Origin: an uncultured Clostridia bacterium
GTDB lineage: Bacteria > Bacillota > Clostridia > TANB77 > CAG-508
Length of the DNA stretch: 44,609 nt
Direction: 5' to 3'
NCBI GenBank assembly: GCA_944386195.1
Contig: CALXAD010000014.1
Location: 1-44,609, forward strand
Each line of letters begins with the position of its first letter. Positions within the stretch are counted from its first letter, which is position 1. The notes under the pieces were generated by a model that was given only the letters and a program-made list of their open reading frames with translations, did not search any database and had not been told where the DNA came from. Shown here one piece after another: positions 26,458 to 34,170 of this stretch. A program made the translations under genes and the position numbers.

Positions 26458-27965
26458 ATGAATTATAATATGGACGAAAAATTTAAAAACTACTTTCAAG
26501 ATAACTTAAAACAAGTATTTCTATATTTAATAGATGATTGCAATTTAAGATGTATTCAATGTTTATACAAATTAGACATTTGCTTTCAAGTAGAGAAAAA
26601 AGAAATAGCTTATGAAGATGCAGTTAAATTAATTAGTGATTTCAGAAGGTTAGGAGCAGTAAAGTTAACATTAATGGGTGGAGAGCCTACATTATATGGA
26701 ATAAAAGAAAAAAACAAACCTCTATTAGAATTAATTAAAAAATCAAAAGAGCTAGGGTATGAATATGTACGAATTGACACGAACGGACAATTTAATAGTG
26801 AATTATTAGAACAACCAGAATTTCAAATGTTAGATGAAATAACATTTAGTATTGATGGACCAACAAGTGAGATTAATGATAATATAAGAGGAAAAGGATC
26901 TTATGCAAAGTGTGTAGCAAATATAAAAAGAGCCAAAGAATTGGGCTATAATATTGATATTACAGCCTGTATCAGTAAAGAATTAATTAAAAGAGATGAA
27001 AATGGCAATTTATATCTTGATAGAATGATAAAATTTGCAGAAGATTTAGGAATAGAAAAAATTAATTTCCACAACCTATTTAAAACTCGGAATACCAAGA
27101 GATCATTTTACAGGGAATATTGATATAAGTGTAGATGAATGGTTTGAGGTTAAAGATGAGATAGAAAAAAAGGTTGAAAATAATGAGTATTCAATTCCAG
27201 TAAGAATACCATCATCATTTGTTACAAAAGATAGATTTATAAGAAATCCAGAATATTATGGATATTGCACATGTAAAACAAGATCAGCTTTATTAGTGCA
27301 TCCAAATGGAATGTTACGAATTTGTCCACTTTTAATAGGCACTCCATATCGGAATAGGTAGATATTATGATAATAAAATAGAATGGGATAATTCTCCTAC
27401 AAATGAATTACGTGGTATCGAAATGGATAAACACACACCTTGTGCAACACAATTCAAACATAATAAATTTGGAATATATGTACCTGTTTGTTGTTCTTTT
27501 AAACCTAAACAAAATGAAAAAATTTGGCAAGAGTTAGATTGGGAAAGCAAAACAAAAGGGGATAAAATAAGGACTATAATTGCTTATAAAGATGAACAAG
27601 TACAAAAAGAAATTGTTGATATATTAAAGAAAAACAATGATGTAGAAATAATTGCAGTAGCAAAAAATGCAGAAGATACATATAAACAAATTTCAGAATT
27701 GAAGCCAGAGATGGTATTTACAGGTTATACATTTGAAGATAATATAAGTGGTTTAGAAATTATAAGAAAATCAAAAGAAACTTTAAAAGATGAAGTTCCA
27801 GTATTTAATTTAATAACTAATGATATTTCAAAAGAAAATTTCTTTGAAGCTAAAAAAATATTAGGAGAAAAATTAAATACGATTATAAAAGCAAATACTG
27901 AAGAAAGATATAGCGGAATTATTGAAGATTATAAAAACTATATGAATTTACATGTAGAGATTTAA
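26458..27965 (+). CDS. radical SAM enzyme fused to a receiver-like domain, requires two +1 shifts at CGGA
   Basis: With shifts at 27088 and 27350 the product is 501 residues. The radical SAM core has CNLRCIQC (C28, C32, C35) and GGEP (74-77). Further cysteines at 270, 272, 289, 328, 344 and 345 suggest an auxiliary SPASM/twitch-type cluster. Residues about 370-490 resemble a receiver domain, but Gly422 stands where the phosphorylated Asp should be. Shifted junctions read KTGIPRDHF and PYGIGRYYD. Without shifts translation stops at 27123. No substrate peptide was recognised nearby. Confidence 0.85.
27088..27091 (+). other. CGGA +1 frameshift site 3 (radical SAM gene)
   Basis: Codons ACT then CGG-A; the shifted frame gives Thr-Gly-Ile-Pro. 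Gly is residue 211. Confidence 0.88.
27350..27353 (+). other. CGGA +1 frameshift site 4 (radical SAM gene, second site)
   Basis: In the frame set by site 3, codons TAT then CGG-A; the shifted frame gives Tyr-Gly-Ile-Gly. Gly is residue 298. The unshifted frame ends at a TAG 6 bases after the CGG. Confidence 0.88.
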
Positions 27966-27968
27966 AAG

Positions 27969-28014
27969 AAAAAAGCAAGATGCCGAGTATTAAAACATTC
28001 GACCTTGCTTTTTT
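27969..28014. terminator. bidirectional terminator between radical SAM and Spo0A-like genes
   Basis: A-run plus GCAAG (27975-27979) pairs with CTTGC plus T-run (28004-28014). The genes converge here. Confidence 0.75.
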
Positions 28015-28721
28015 GTTTTTATTAAATAAATTACAACTCTTTCCAAAAAGTCTTTAAGGGAAAGTTTATGCCCATTATTATATAACATTTTAAATAATTC
28101 GTCAGGACAATTATATTCACTTGCTCTGTTAAACGGTCTAATACAAGCATTTAAAGAATCTCTAACTTGAGAGTATGTAGTATTAAACTCAAAAGCAAGA
28201 TAATTTAATACATTGTTAAGATATTCCAATTCCTCAGGTCTATAGTAACAATAAGAAATAGCCTTTTTCATATATCTATATCCACCAGAAAGATAGTTAA
28301 AATTCAATGATTGCAATAGCCAATCAATTTCTCCAATTTCTAAATTTGGAGTGTAAAAGTCTATTGCCAACTCTTTGACTACATTACTTAACTGTTTTTC
28401 TACAAAAGGTTTATAGACAACTTGACTAATTTTTTCATATCTATTCATTTTAATATTATAATCTAGTGGTAATGTTAAAACTGTATTACATTTTTTCCTT
28501 TCTAAAGGATTAGAAGATAATCTACCTACAACTTCTTCGATAGACATATCAGTTATACTGTTATCCAAGATTAGTATATCTGGATTTGTTTTCAAATACA
28601 TATTTACAGTATCTTTTCCAGTAGTAACATTTTCAACCCTATAATTTTTGTCATTTGCAAGTTTTTGGTAAAGAATATCAAGTTCTGCTGTATTCTTACT
28701 ACCGATCAGTACATTAACCAT
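27990..28721 (-). CDS. Spo0A-like response regulator
   Basis: The product has 243 residues. The receiver domain keeps D53 (LILDNS) and the KPF lysine, but the usual acidic pair near residue 8 is replaced (IGSKNT), so phosphorylation may be altered. The C-terminal part (about 130-243: LLQSLNFNYLSGGYRYMKKAI, VLNYLAFEFNTTYSQVRDSLNACI) resembles the Spo0A DNA-binding domain. Upstream lie a consensus promoter and three 0A-box-like repeats. It is carried on an element that splits a spore coat gene, so it may tie element behaviour to sporulation; that is inference. Confidence 0.75.
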   Translation of the reverse strand: MVNVLIGSKNTAELDILYQKLANDKNYRVENVTTGKDTVNMYLKTNPDILILDNSITDMSIEEVVGRLSSNPLERKKCNTVLTLPLDYNIKMNRYEKISQVVYKPFVEKQLSNVVKELAIDFYTPNLEIGEIDWLLQSLNFNYLSGGYRYMKKAISYCYYRPEELEYLNNVLNYLAFEFNTTYSQVRDSLNACIRPFNRASEYNCPDELFKMLYNNGHKLSLKDFLERVVIYLIKTKKQGRMF

Positions 28722-28758
28722 AATTTTGCCTCACAAATGTTTTACTATTTTTGCCAAC

Positions 28759-28787
28759 ATTATAGCATACAATTTATGTAAATTCAA
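28759..28787 (-). promoter_or_regulatory. promoter for the Spo0A-like gene
   Basis: On the minus strand TTGAAT (28787-28782) and TATAAT (28764-28759) with a 17-base spacer, about 40 bases before the start codon. Confidence 0.6.
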
Positions 28788-28797
28788 TAGAATTTTC

Positions 28798-28964
28798 ATC
28801 TTTTTTTGTCCACATTTAAACTTTGAAAGCCACTCTACAAGTGCATTGTGTCGTTTTGTGTCGAACAATGTCGAAAGAGCAAAGTGAGCCATACAATATA
28901 ATATATTCAAAACAATATAAGAAATAAAATTAGTTGCTAATTTTATCTTTTTTTGTCCACATTT
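28798..28964. repeat. pair of identical 20-base direct repeats
   Basis: The 20 bases at 28798-28817 recur exactly at 28945-28964; both contain TTTTTTTGTCCACATTT. They flank the 0A-box-like cluster in the 503-base gene-free stretch 28722-29224. Confidence 0.7.
28849..28875. promoter_or_regulatory. three 0A-box-like repeats with 10-base period
   Basis: TGTCGTT (28849-28855), TGTCGAA (28859-28865) and TGTCGAA (28869-28875) start exactly 10 bases apart, one helical turn. TGTCGAA is the known Spo0A recognition heptamer. They lie about 60-90 bases upstream of the -35 box of the Spo0A-like gene, suggesting control by host Spo0A or autoregulation. Confidence 0.6.
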
Positions 28965-29018
28965 CTCTTTTTTTATACACAATTTCGTAGATTTCATAGA
29001 AATCATATTAATATACCC

Positions 29019-29211
29019 CCAGGAACTTTGTATCAAAGTTTTAAAAGGGAGTTACAAAAGTAATAGGAAAACAAAAGGCAAAAACAATGAATATACTTTT
29101 AAAATTTTGATATGAAGGTGGTGAAAATATGTGAGAATAATTGAATTTGAATAAAATTGTTTAAATTAATTCTCCCTTTTTGGACTAATGATATAAATCA
29201 TAAGTTCCTGG
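29019..29211 (+). other. nested long-range inverted repeats with an alternative local hairpin
   Basis: CCAGGAACTT (29019-29028) pairs with AAGTTCCTGG (29202-29211), and inside it AAAAGGGAG (29043-29051) pairs with CTCCCTTTT (29172-29180). The local hairpin AACTTTG-TAT-CAAAGTT (29024-29040) competes with the outer arm. The repeat ends just before the sigma-like gene at 29225, so it could be a transcribed leader with two exclusive folds. Confidence 0.45.
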
Positions 29212-29224
29212 AAGAGGGATTATA

Positions 29225-29674
29225 TTGTATATATTAAGCAACAAAGAAAAGGCAGCATTAATCACAATAGCAAGAAGATCAAGATATGATTACTTAAGAA
29301 AAAATGACTATACATATTTAGAAGATGATATAGATATGATAGATGAAGAACTTTTAATATCAGAAGAAAATATTGAAAAAACAGTAACAGAAAAAATTGA
29401 TGGGGAAATTTGTGCCTCTAACTTTGAAAAAATATTTGATGATCCATATTTAATAAAAATTTCAAAAGCATTAACTAAAAAGGAAAGGTTAGTGCTTTTT
29501 TCTTATTATATGGAAAAAGATGAAAATGGAGAAGTTAATGAAAAAACGGACAAAGTAGTTGCAAAAGAATTGAATATTAAACCAGATACAGCAAGAAAAA
29601 CAAGAAAGAGAGCATTAGAAAAATTGAAAATGCAATATTTAAAATTGAAAGGAAATGATGAAAATGATTTTTAA
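29225..29674 (+). CDS. sigma-70-like regulator of a conjugative-type element
   Basis: The product has 149 residues with an N-terminal ASNKEKAALITIARRSRYDYLRK-like helix region and a C-terminal region 4-type helix-turn-helix (VVAKELNIKPDTARKTRKRALEKLK). Start TTG 29225 after GAGGG. It overlaps the next gene by 17 bases. The pair resembles the regulatory sigma/HTH pair of Tn916- and Tn1549-like elements. Confidence 0.7.
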   Translation: MYILSNKEKAALITIARRSRYDYLRKNDYTYLEDDIDMIDEELLISEENIEKTVTEKIDGEICASNFEKIFDDPYLIKISKALTKKERLVLFSYYMEKDENGEVNEKTDKVVAKELNIKPDTARKTRKRALEKLKMQYLKLKGNDENDF

Positions 29675-29858
29675 AAATTTTAATATGACAGATGATGAAG
29701 TAATGGAAATTATATATACATACGACAATTTATTAAATAAATATAGCAAAATAAATGGAAAAATTGATGAGGATTTAAAACAAGAAATTAAATTAGAAAT
29801 ATATAAAACACTAACAAAAAATAGAGAAAGACAAAAAAATTTAAAAAATTTTTTATGA
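29658..29858 (+). CDS. small helix-turn-helix-like protein of conjugative elements
   Basis: The product has 66 residues, helical and charged (MTDDEVMEIIYTYDNLLNKYSKINGKIDEDLKQEIKLEIYKTL), similar in layout to the small regulator that follows the sigma-like gene in Tn916-type elements. ATG 29658 follows AAAGG; ATGs at 29655 and 29664 are alternatives. Confidence 0.55.
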   Translation: MKMIFKNFNMTDDEVMEIIYTYDNLLNKYSKINGKIDEDLKQEIKLEIYKTLTKNRERQKNLKNFL

Positions 29859-29914
29859 TTTGTCCGATTTTAGATAAAAACTTAAGACCTTAATTAATGA
29901 AAGGAGTTGAAAAG

Positions 29915-30064
29915 ATGTATCAAAAATTAATCAAGAATTTAAGAAAGAAAAAAATACAAATGATACAAAGAAAAAGAATTAACAACTTTAAAAAGCGAAT
30001 TTTAAAAGCTCAAAAACACAAAGAAAAAATGAGAAAAAACAGCTCATTAGTTTCATCGACTTAA
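29915..30064 (+). CDS. very basic small protein
   Basis: 49 residues, about one third Lys or Arg, with AAAGGAG upstream of ATG 29915. It could bind nucleic acid, but no family is recognised. It lies in line with the other small element genes. Confidence 0.5.
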   Translation: MYQKLIKNLRKKKIQMIQRKRINNFKKRILKAQKHKEKMRKNSSLVSST

Positions 30065-30107
30065 AAAAGTGTTAGCAAAAAGTTAAGTAAATGGAGGAAA
30101 GATACTA

Positions 30108-30539
30108 ATGAAAAATAATAAAGATACAATAATACATAAATATTTCATAGATAAATTAAAACCTGTAGATATAGCAAAAGAACTTAATATTTCTAAAAGC
30201 GCAGTTACACAGGTATTACAGAAAGACAAAAGATATGTAAAAGAAAAAAATAATAGAAAAACTAAAAATAAAGAAACTCATAATGAAAAGACCAAAAAGT
30301 ATATGAAACATAAAAGAGAAGCAATAAAAAGAAAAAAAGACAAAGATAACATTGATTTAAGGAATATGCACAATCAAGCAACAGCAGAACTTTCAAAAAA
30401 GAAAAGAATATCTAATATGGCGTACCGAAATTGGAACAAAAGTGCATTTACCTATAATGAAAAAAGAAAAGGTTATGAATTTAAAAAAGAATTAGGAAGA
30501 AGTTATGATGTTCCAAAATTTATAAAAGTGGAGGTGTAA
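30108..30539 (+). CDS. helix-turn-helix protein of the element
   Basis: The product has 143 residues. An N-terminal HTH (IIHKYFIDKLKPVDIAKELNISKSAVTQVLQKD) is followed by a long Lys/Arg-rich region. A good GGAGG site precedes ATG 30108. The next gene starts 1 base after its stop. Function unknown beyond DNA binding. Confidence 0.65.
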   Translation: MKNNKDTIIHKYFIDKLKPVDIAKELNISKSAVTQVLQKDKRYVKEKNNRKTKNKETHNEKTKKYMKHKREAIKRKKDKDNIDLRNMHNQATAELSKKKRISNMAYRNWNKSAFTYNEKRKGYEFKKELGRSYDVPKFIKVEV

Positions 30540-30540
30540 A

Positions 30541-30783
30541 GTGGGAAATTTATATAATTTTAAACAAGTAGAATCATTTGCATTAATTGGACTACACAAT
30601 TTATTAAATTCAGCAAATAAAGATAATATAAATTTAACAACTTTTAAAATGTTTTTAGAACCATTAGAAAAGTTACATAGTAAAGAATATGCAGTAAATT
30701 ATGCAAATACTTTATTAGAAGAAGAAAATAAAAAAGATAAAAAATTAAAAGAAAAAAATAAAAATAACGATATTCAGGAGTGA
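30541..30783 (+). CDS. small hypothetical protein of the element
   Basis: 80 residues starting at GTG 30541 after GGAGGTG. The N-terminal half is predicted globular and helical, the C-terminus is a charged tail (Lys/Glu/Asn). No family recognised. Confidence 0.55.
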   Translation: MGNLYNFKQVESFALIGLHNLLNSANKDNINLTTFKMFLEPLEKLHSKEYAVNYANTLLEEENKKDKKLKEKNKNNDIQE

Positions 30784-30788
30784 TAATT

Positions 30789-30977
30789 GTGGCAGTTGTA
30801 TTAAAAATAATAGTAATATTCTCAATAATAATAGCATGCTGTATGTATTTGGTAATAGTAGGTGGAAATATGAACAAAACAGATGAGGAAAAAGAATTAG
30901 AAAATCAAGAACAGATGAAGTTTTTACAAGATAATTCCAAATTAAAAGATTACCGACATAAAAACGAGGTGGTTTAG
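30789..30977 (+). CDS. small single-helix membrane protein
   Basis: 62 residues with one membrane helix (about 3-26) and an acidic/basic tail. GTG 30789 lies 8 bases after AGGAG; GTG 30780 overlaps that site. The next gene begins directly behind it. Confidence 0.5.
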   Translation: MAVVLKIIVIFSIIIACCMYLVIVGGNMNKTDEEKELENQEQMKFLQDNSKLKDYRHKNEVV

Positions 30978-31458
30978 TTGAATTTTATAGATAAAGAACA
31001 TAAGGACTTTTATGAGAAAAAATTAAAGGAATATGGAAATCTAAATACAGGTGATATTTACTATAAAGCATTAGTATATACATTACGGAATTTGTGAAAC
31101 AACAAGAGAGCATTTTGGAGAAATATTTAATGAAAAAGAAAGAATTATAAATTTAGATTCCGTTGATACTGCATGGCAAACAAGCACATCTTCAAAAGTA
31201 ACAAGAATGGCTCTTAATCTTTGGAATCATAGTATTATGTATGATAGCGAAGAAGATTTGGAAAAAGGACATATTTCTAGTTCTTATGCACCAAGTGAAA
31301 TTTTCTGTTGTTCTTATGCTCCATATTTTTGGGAAGCAATAAAAATTCGTTATCCAGAATATACAAGATTTGAAAGTAAAGAATTTAAAATTTATGAAAA
31401 TTATAAGGCTGATAGGAAAGAACTATATGAAAATGATGAACTAACTGAAGAATTTTAA
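30978..31458 (+). CDS. DUF6075-like protein, requires +1 shift at CGGA
   Basis: Starts at TTG 30978, 6-7 bases after GAGGTGG. Reading through one +1 shift gives 159 residues of the DUF6075 type: IDKEHKDFYEKKLKEYGN, YYKALVYTLGICETTREHF, CCSYAPYFWEAIKIRYPEYTR. At 31086 the codon after TTA is CGG; skipping the C restores TLGIC, while zero frame ends with TGA two codons later. DUF6075 proteins are common in mobile elements of Firmicutes; their function is unknown. Confidence 0.85.
31086..31089 (+). other. CGGA +1 frameshift site 5 (DUF6075-like gene)
   Basis: Codons TTA then CGG-A; the shifted frame gives Leu-Gly-Ile-Cys. Gly is residue 37. Zero-frame TGA at 31092-31094. Confidence 0.88.
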
Positions 31459-31507
31459 TAAGAATATCTGCATAGTATTTAATAAAAAAAGTAAAGAAGG
31501 TATTTAT

Positions 31508-31648
31508 ATGAGTGTTGTAAAAGAATACAAAAATGAAAACACAAACATAAGGATTCACGATGATTATATAAATACAGATGATAAAAATAAAGCTAGAGAA
31601 ATAATAATAAGTTTAATGATAAATTTCTTGAAAAATAATAACGAATAA
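31508..31648 (+). CDS. small protein typical of conjugative elements
   Basis: 46 residues (MSVVKEYKNENTNIRIHDDY at the start), a pattern I associate with small genes directly before the serine recombinase in Tn1549-like elements. GAAGG lies upstream of the start. Confidence 0.5.
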   Translation: MSVVKEYKNENTNIRIHDDYINTDDKNKAREIIISLMINFLKNNNE

Positions 31649-31722
31649 TTGAAAATATTGCTACAACGTGTTAAAATAAAAATATGTTGATAGAAAGGCA
31701 ATATTCGGAGAAAGGAGGTCTC

Positions 31723-33324
31723 TTGAATAATATACATATAGGGTATTCTAACGATGTAATTATAGACATGATTAATGGAGAATATGCTTTGTATTTAAGA
31801 AAATCAAGAGCAGATTTAGAAGCCGAAGCAAAAGGAGAAGGCGAAACTCTAGCAAGACACGAAAAGATGTTGATAGAGTTAGCTAGAAGGTATGGCTTTT
31901 CTATTGGTAAAATTTATCGTGAGATTGTAAGTGGTGAAAGTATTGAATCAAGACCAGTTGTCCAAGAACTATTAAGAGATGTCGAATCTGGAAGGTGGAA
32001 AGGTGTTTTAGTTGTAGAGGTTGAAAGACTAGCTCGTGGAGATACAATGGACCAAGGTAGAGTTGCAAAAAGTTTTAAGTTCTCTGACACTAAAATCATT
32101 ACTCCAATAAAAATATATGATCCAAATGACGAATTTGATGAGGAATATTTTGAATTTGGATTATTTATGTCAAGAAGAGAATACAAAGTAATTAATAGAA
32201 GATTACAAAGAGGTAGGGTCGCATCTGTTAAAGAAGGTAAATATGTAGGTAGTGTTGCTCCTTATGGCTATGACAGAATGAAAATTGATAAAGATAAGGG
32301 ATTTACACTAAAAAAGAATGAGGAGGAAGCACAAATTGTTGAAAAAATATTTAATATGTATGCTTACAACGATATTTCAATAAATGAAGTAGCTGAACAA
32401 TTAAATTCGGGAGGGTATAAACCACGCAAAGCTAATGAGTGGACGATTTCAGCTATTAAAGACATATTAAGTAATCCTGTTTATATTGGAAAACTACGAT
32501 GGAATTCTAGAAAAGTTGTTAAAGAATATAAAAATGGGAAAATAACAAATACTAGACCAAGAAATACAGAATATATTTTGTGTGATGGATTGCATGAACC
32601 TATTATAGATTTACAAACTTGGCAAGTGGTTCAAGAAAAACGAAGTAAAAATACGCCAGCTGTAGTACATAATAATACAGTTCAAAATCCTTTAGTAGGA
32701 ATTGTATATTGTAGTAAATGTGGAAAAAAGATGCAAAGGAGACCATATAAAGCAAAAGGAGTTCCAGATACTTTAATGTGTCCAAATAAACATTGTGATA
32801 ATATAAGTGCAAAACTTTGTATTGTTGAAGAAAAAATAATTTCATCTCTTAAAGAATGGTTGAAGAATTATCATATTGATTATGGAGAATATGTAGATGA
32901 AATTAAAAGTAAAAAAAAGACAATATTAGAGGACAATATTAAAAATTTGAATAAAGAATTAGAAATACAAAATAAGAAGTTAGCAAATGTGTATGATTTT
33001 TTTGAAGAAGGAACTTATAGTAGGGAGATGTTTTCAGAAAGATGTAGTCTTATAACAGCTACAATAACAAATATTAAAAGCAATATAGAGGAATTTGAAA
33101 AACAAATTGAATTGGAAATAAAAAAGGAAGAAGGCAAAAAAACAATTATACCTAAAATAGAAAATGTACTTGATTTATATTCTAACTTACAAACAGCAGA
33201 GGAGAAAAACCTTTTACTCAAAACTGTGGTTAAACGAATAGAATACCTAAAAACAAAAAAAGCTATAAAAAAAGATTCAGATCCAACAGATTTTGAATTA
33301 GATATTTATCCAAACATAGGATAA
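31723..33324 (+). CDS. large serine recombinase (integrase)
   Basis: The product has 533 residues. The N-terminal resolvase domain has the catalytic Ser28 in LYLRKSRAD and the arginine-rich active site (ESRPVVQ, VERLARGD). A recombinase domain (GSVAPYGYD...NEVAEQLNSGG), a zinc ribbon (CSKCGKKM ... CPNKHC) and a coiled coil (about 410-480) follow. I chose TTG 31723, which has AAAGGAGG directly upstream; ATG 31684 has no site. It is the last gene of the element, next to the attachment site inside cotJC. Confidence 0.95.
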   Translation: MNNIHIGYSNDVIIDMINGEYALYLRKSRADLEAEAKGEGETLARHEKMLIELARRYGFSIGKIYREIVSGESIESRPVVQELLRDVESGRWKGVLVVEVERLARGDTMDQGRVAKSFKFSDTKIITPIKIYDPNDEFDEEYFEFGLFMSRREYKVINRRLQRGRVASVKEGKYVGSVAPYGYDRMKIDKDKGFTLKKNEEEAQIVEKIFNMYAYNDISINEVAEQLNSGGYKPRKANEWTISAIKDILSNPVYIGKLRWNSRKVVKEYKNGKITNTRPRNTEYILCDGLHEPIIDLQTWQVVQEKRSKNTPAVVHNNTVQNPLVGIVYCSKCGKKMQRRPYKAKGVPDTLMCPNKHCDNISAKLCIVEEKIISSLKEWLKNYHIDYGEYVDEIKSKKKTILEDNIKNLNKELEIQNKKLANVYDFFEEGTYSREMFSERCSLITATITNIKSNIEEFEKQIELEIKKEEGKKTIIPKIENVLDLYSNLQTAEEKNLLLKTVVKRIEYLKTKKAIKKDSDPTDFELDIYPNIG

Positions 33325-33424
33325 ATATCATATAATATAAAAAAGGACAAGTTTGAAAAACAAGAGGAAAAATCACTTTTGAGATAAAAGAGTAATAATT
33401 AATTAGAAGTTTATTTTTTATATA

Positions 33425-33650
33425 AATTTACCAACCACAACCCTGTTTGTGGAATATAAATGCACAGGTGAGAAGATGTTAACCGCAATCTATATGCGAG
33501 TATATAAATATATAGAATAAAAATAAACTTAGGTTAGATACGAGCCTTTAGATATGGTAAAATCTATAAACGAGTATCCTATAATACATTAGGCAAGGAA
33601 CTAGCCTTTAGATTTTCTAAAAATAGTTCCAAAAATTTTTTTTGATAAGG
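33425..33650 (+). ncRNA. candidate structured RNA with terminator-like 3' hairpin
   Basis: This region between the integrase and the attachment site has no gene but many helices: CCACAA/TTGTGG, CCTGT with ACAGG (a possible pseudoknot), TAACC with GGTTA, TCTATAT/ATATAGA, a GATAC/GTATC stem and a GGAACTA/TAGTTCC stem followed by TTTTTTTT. AGCCTTTAGAT occurs in both of the last two hairpins. I could not assign it to a named RNA family. Confidence 0.5.
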
Positions 33651-33655
33651 TTTTG

Positions 33656-33667
33656 GTTCGTACGAAC
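33656..33667. other. right attachment site candidate of the integrated element
   Basis: The perfect palindrome GTTCGTACGAAC sits exactly where CotJC homology begins (Glu-Leu-Ala-His-Leu-Glu-Met-Val from 33664). The large serine recombinase lies 330 bases to the left. This is the expected look of a serine-integrase hybrid site, with the central TA as a possible crossover dinucleotide. Confidence 0.65.
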
Positions 33668-34065
33668 TTGCACACTTAGAAATGGTAGGAACAATAGTAC
33701 ACCAATTAACTAAGAATGCTACAATAGAACAAATACAAGAGGCTGGCTTGGATGCTTATTATACAGACCATGGTGTAGATGTATATCCACAAGCAGCAGC
33801 TGGTTTTCCATTTAATGCAGCAGTACTTGCATGTAAAGGTGACCCAATAGCAAATTTACAAGAAGATTTAGCAGCAGAACAAAAAGCAAGAGCAACTTAT
33901 GAAAAGTTAATTGACCTTTGTAAAGACAATCCAGATGTATTAGACCCATTGAGATATTTAAGAGAAAGAGAAGTAGTACACTTCCAAAGATTTGGTGAAG
34001 CACTTCGTAAAGTACAAGATAAACTTGCTGAAAAGAAATACTATATGAATGATAAATGTAATTAA
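33664..34065 (+). pseudogene. cotJC: 3' part of a CotJC/manganese-catalase-type spore coat gene, interrupted by the element
   Basis: From 33664 the frame reads ELAHLEMVGTIVHQL... and continues to the normal C-terminus (LREREVVHFQRFGEALRKVQDKL), the ferritin-like metal-binding part of CotJC. Family members have about 60-70 more N-terminal residues, which are missing here. The codons before the ATG at 33682 still encode family sequence, so that ATG is not a true start. Either the gene is disrupted, or it is rejoined by excision of the element during sporulation, as known for sigK/skin. The 5' part is not in the window. Confidence 0.8.
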
Positions 34066-34071
34066 AAATAG

Positions 34072-34106
34072 AACTCCTGTATTTCTATAATATGGGAGTT
34101 ATTTTT
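34072..34106 (+). terminator. terminator after cotJC
   Basis: AACTCC (34072-34077) pairs with GGGAGTT (34094-34100), followed by ATTTTT. Confidence 0.65.
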
Positions 34107-34117
34107 ATAAAAGCTAA

Positions 34118-34147
34118 TTGATAAACTAATAGATTTTATGTTATAGT
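34118..34147 (+). promoter_or_regulatory. promoter for the PHP gene
   Basis: TTGATA (34118-34123) and TATAGT (34142-34147), 18-base spacer. Confidence 0.4.
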
Positions 34148-34170
34148 ATTACTAGAAGGGGAGTAATAAA

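Noticed and set aside
28731..29036. Minus-strand open frame of 101 codons upstream of the Spo0A-like gene
   Set aside because: It arises across the two identical 20-base repeats and covers the promoter and the 0A-box-like cluster; its sequence looks like no protein family.
31684..31722. Longer N-terminus of the serine recombinase from ATG 31684
   Set aside because: There is no ribosome site there, and AAAGGAGG lies directly before TTG 31723.
33682..34065. A complete short gene starting at ATG 33682
   Set aside because: Family sequence extends upstream of that ATG to 33664, so it is the 3' part of a split cotJC.
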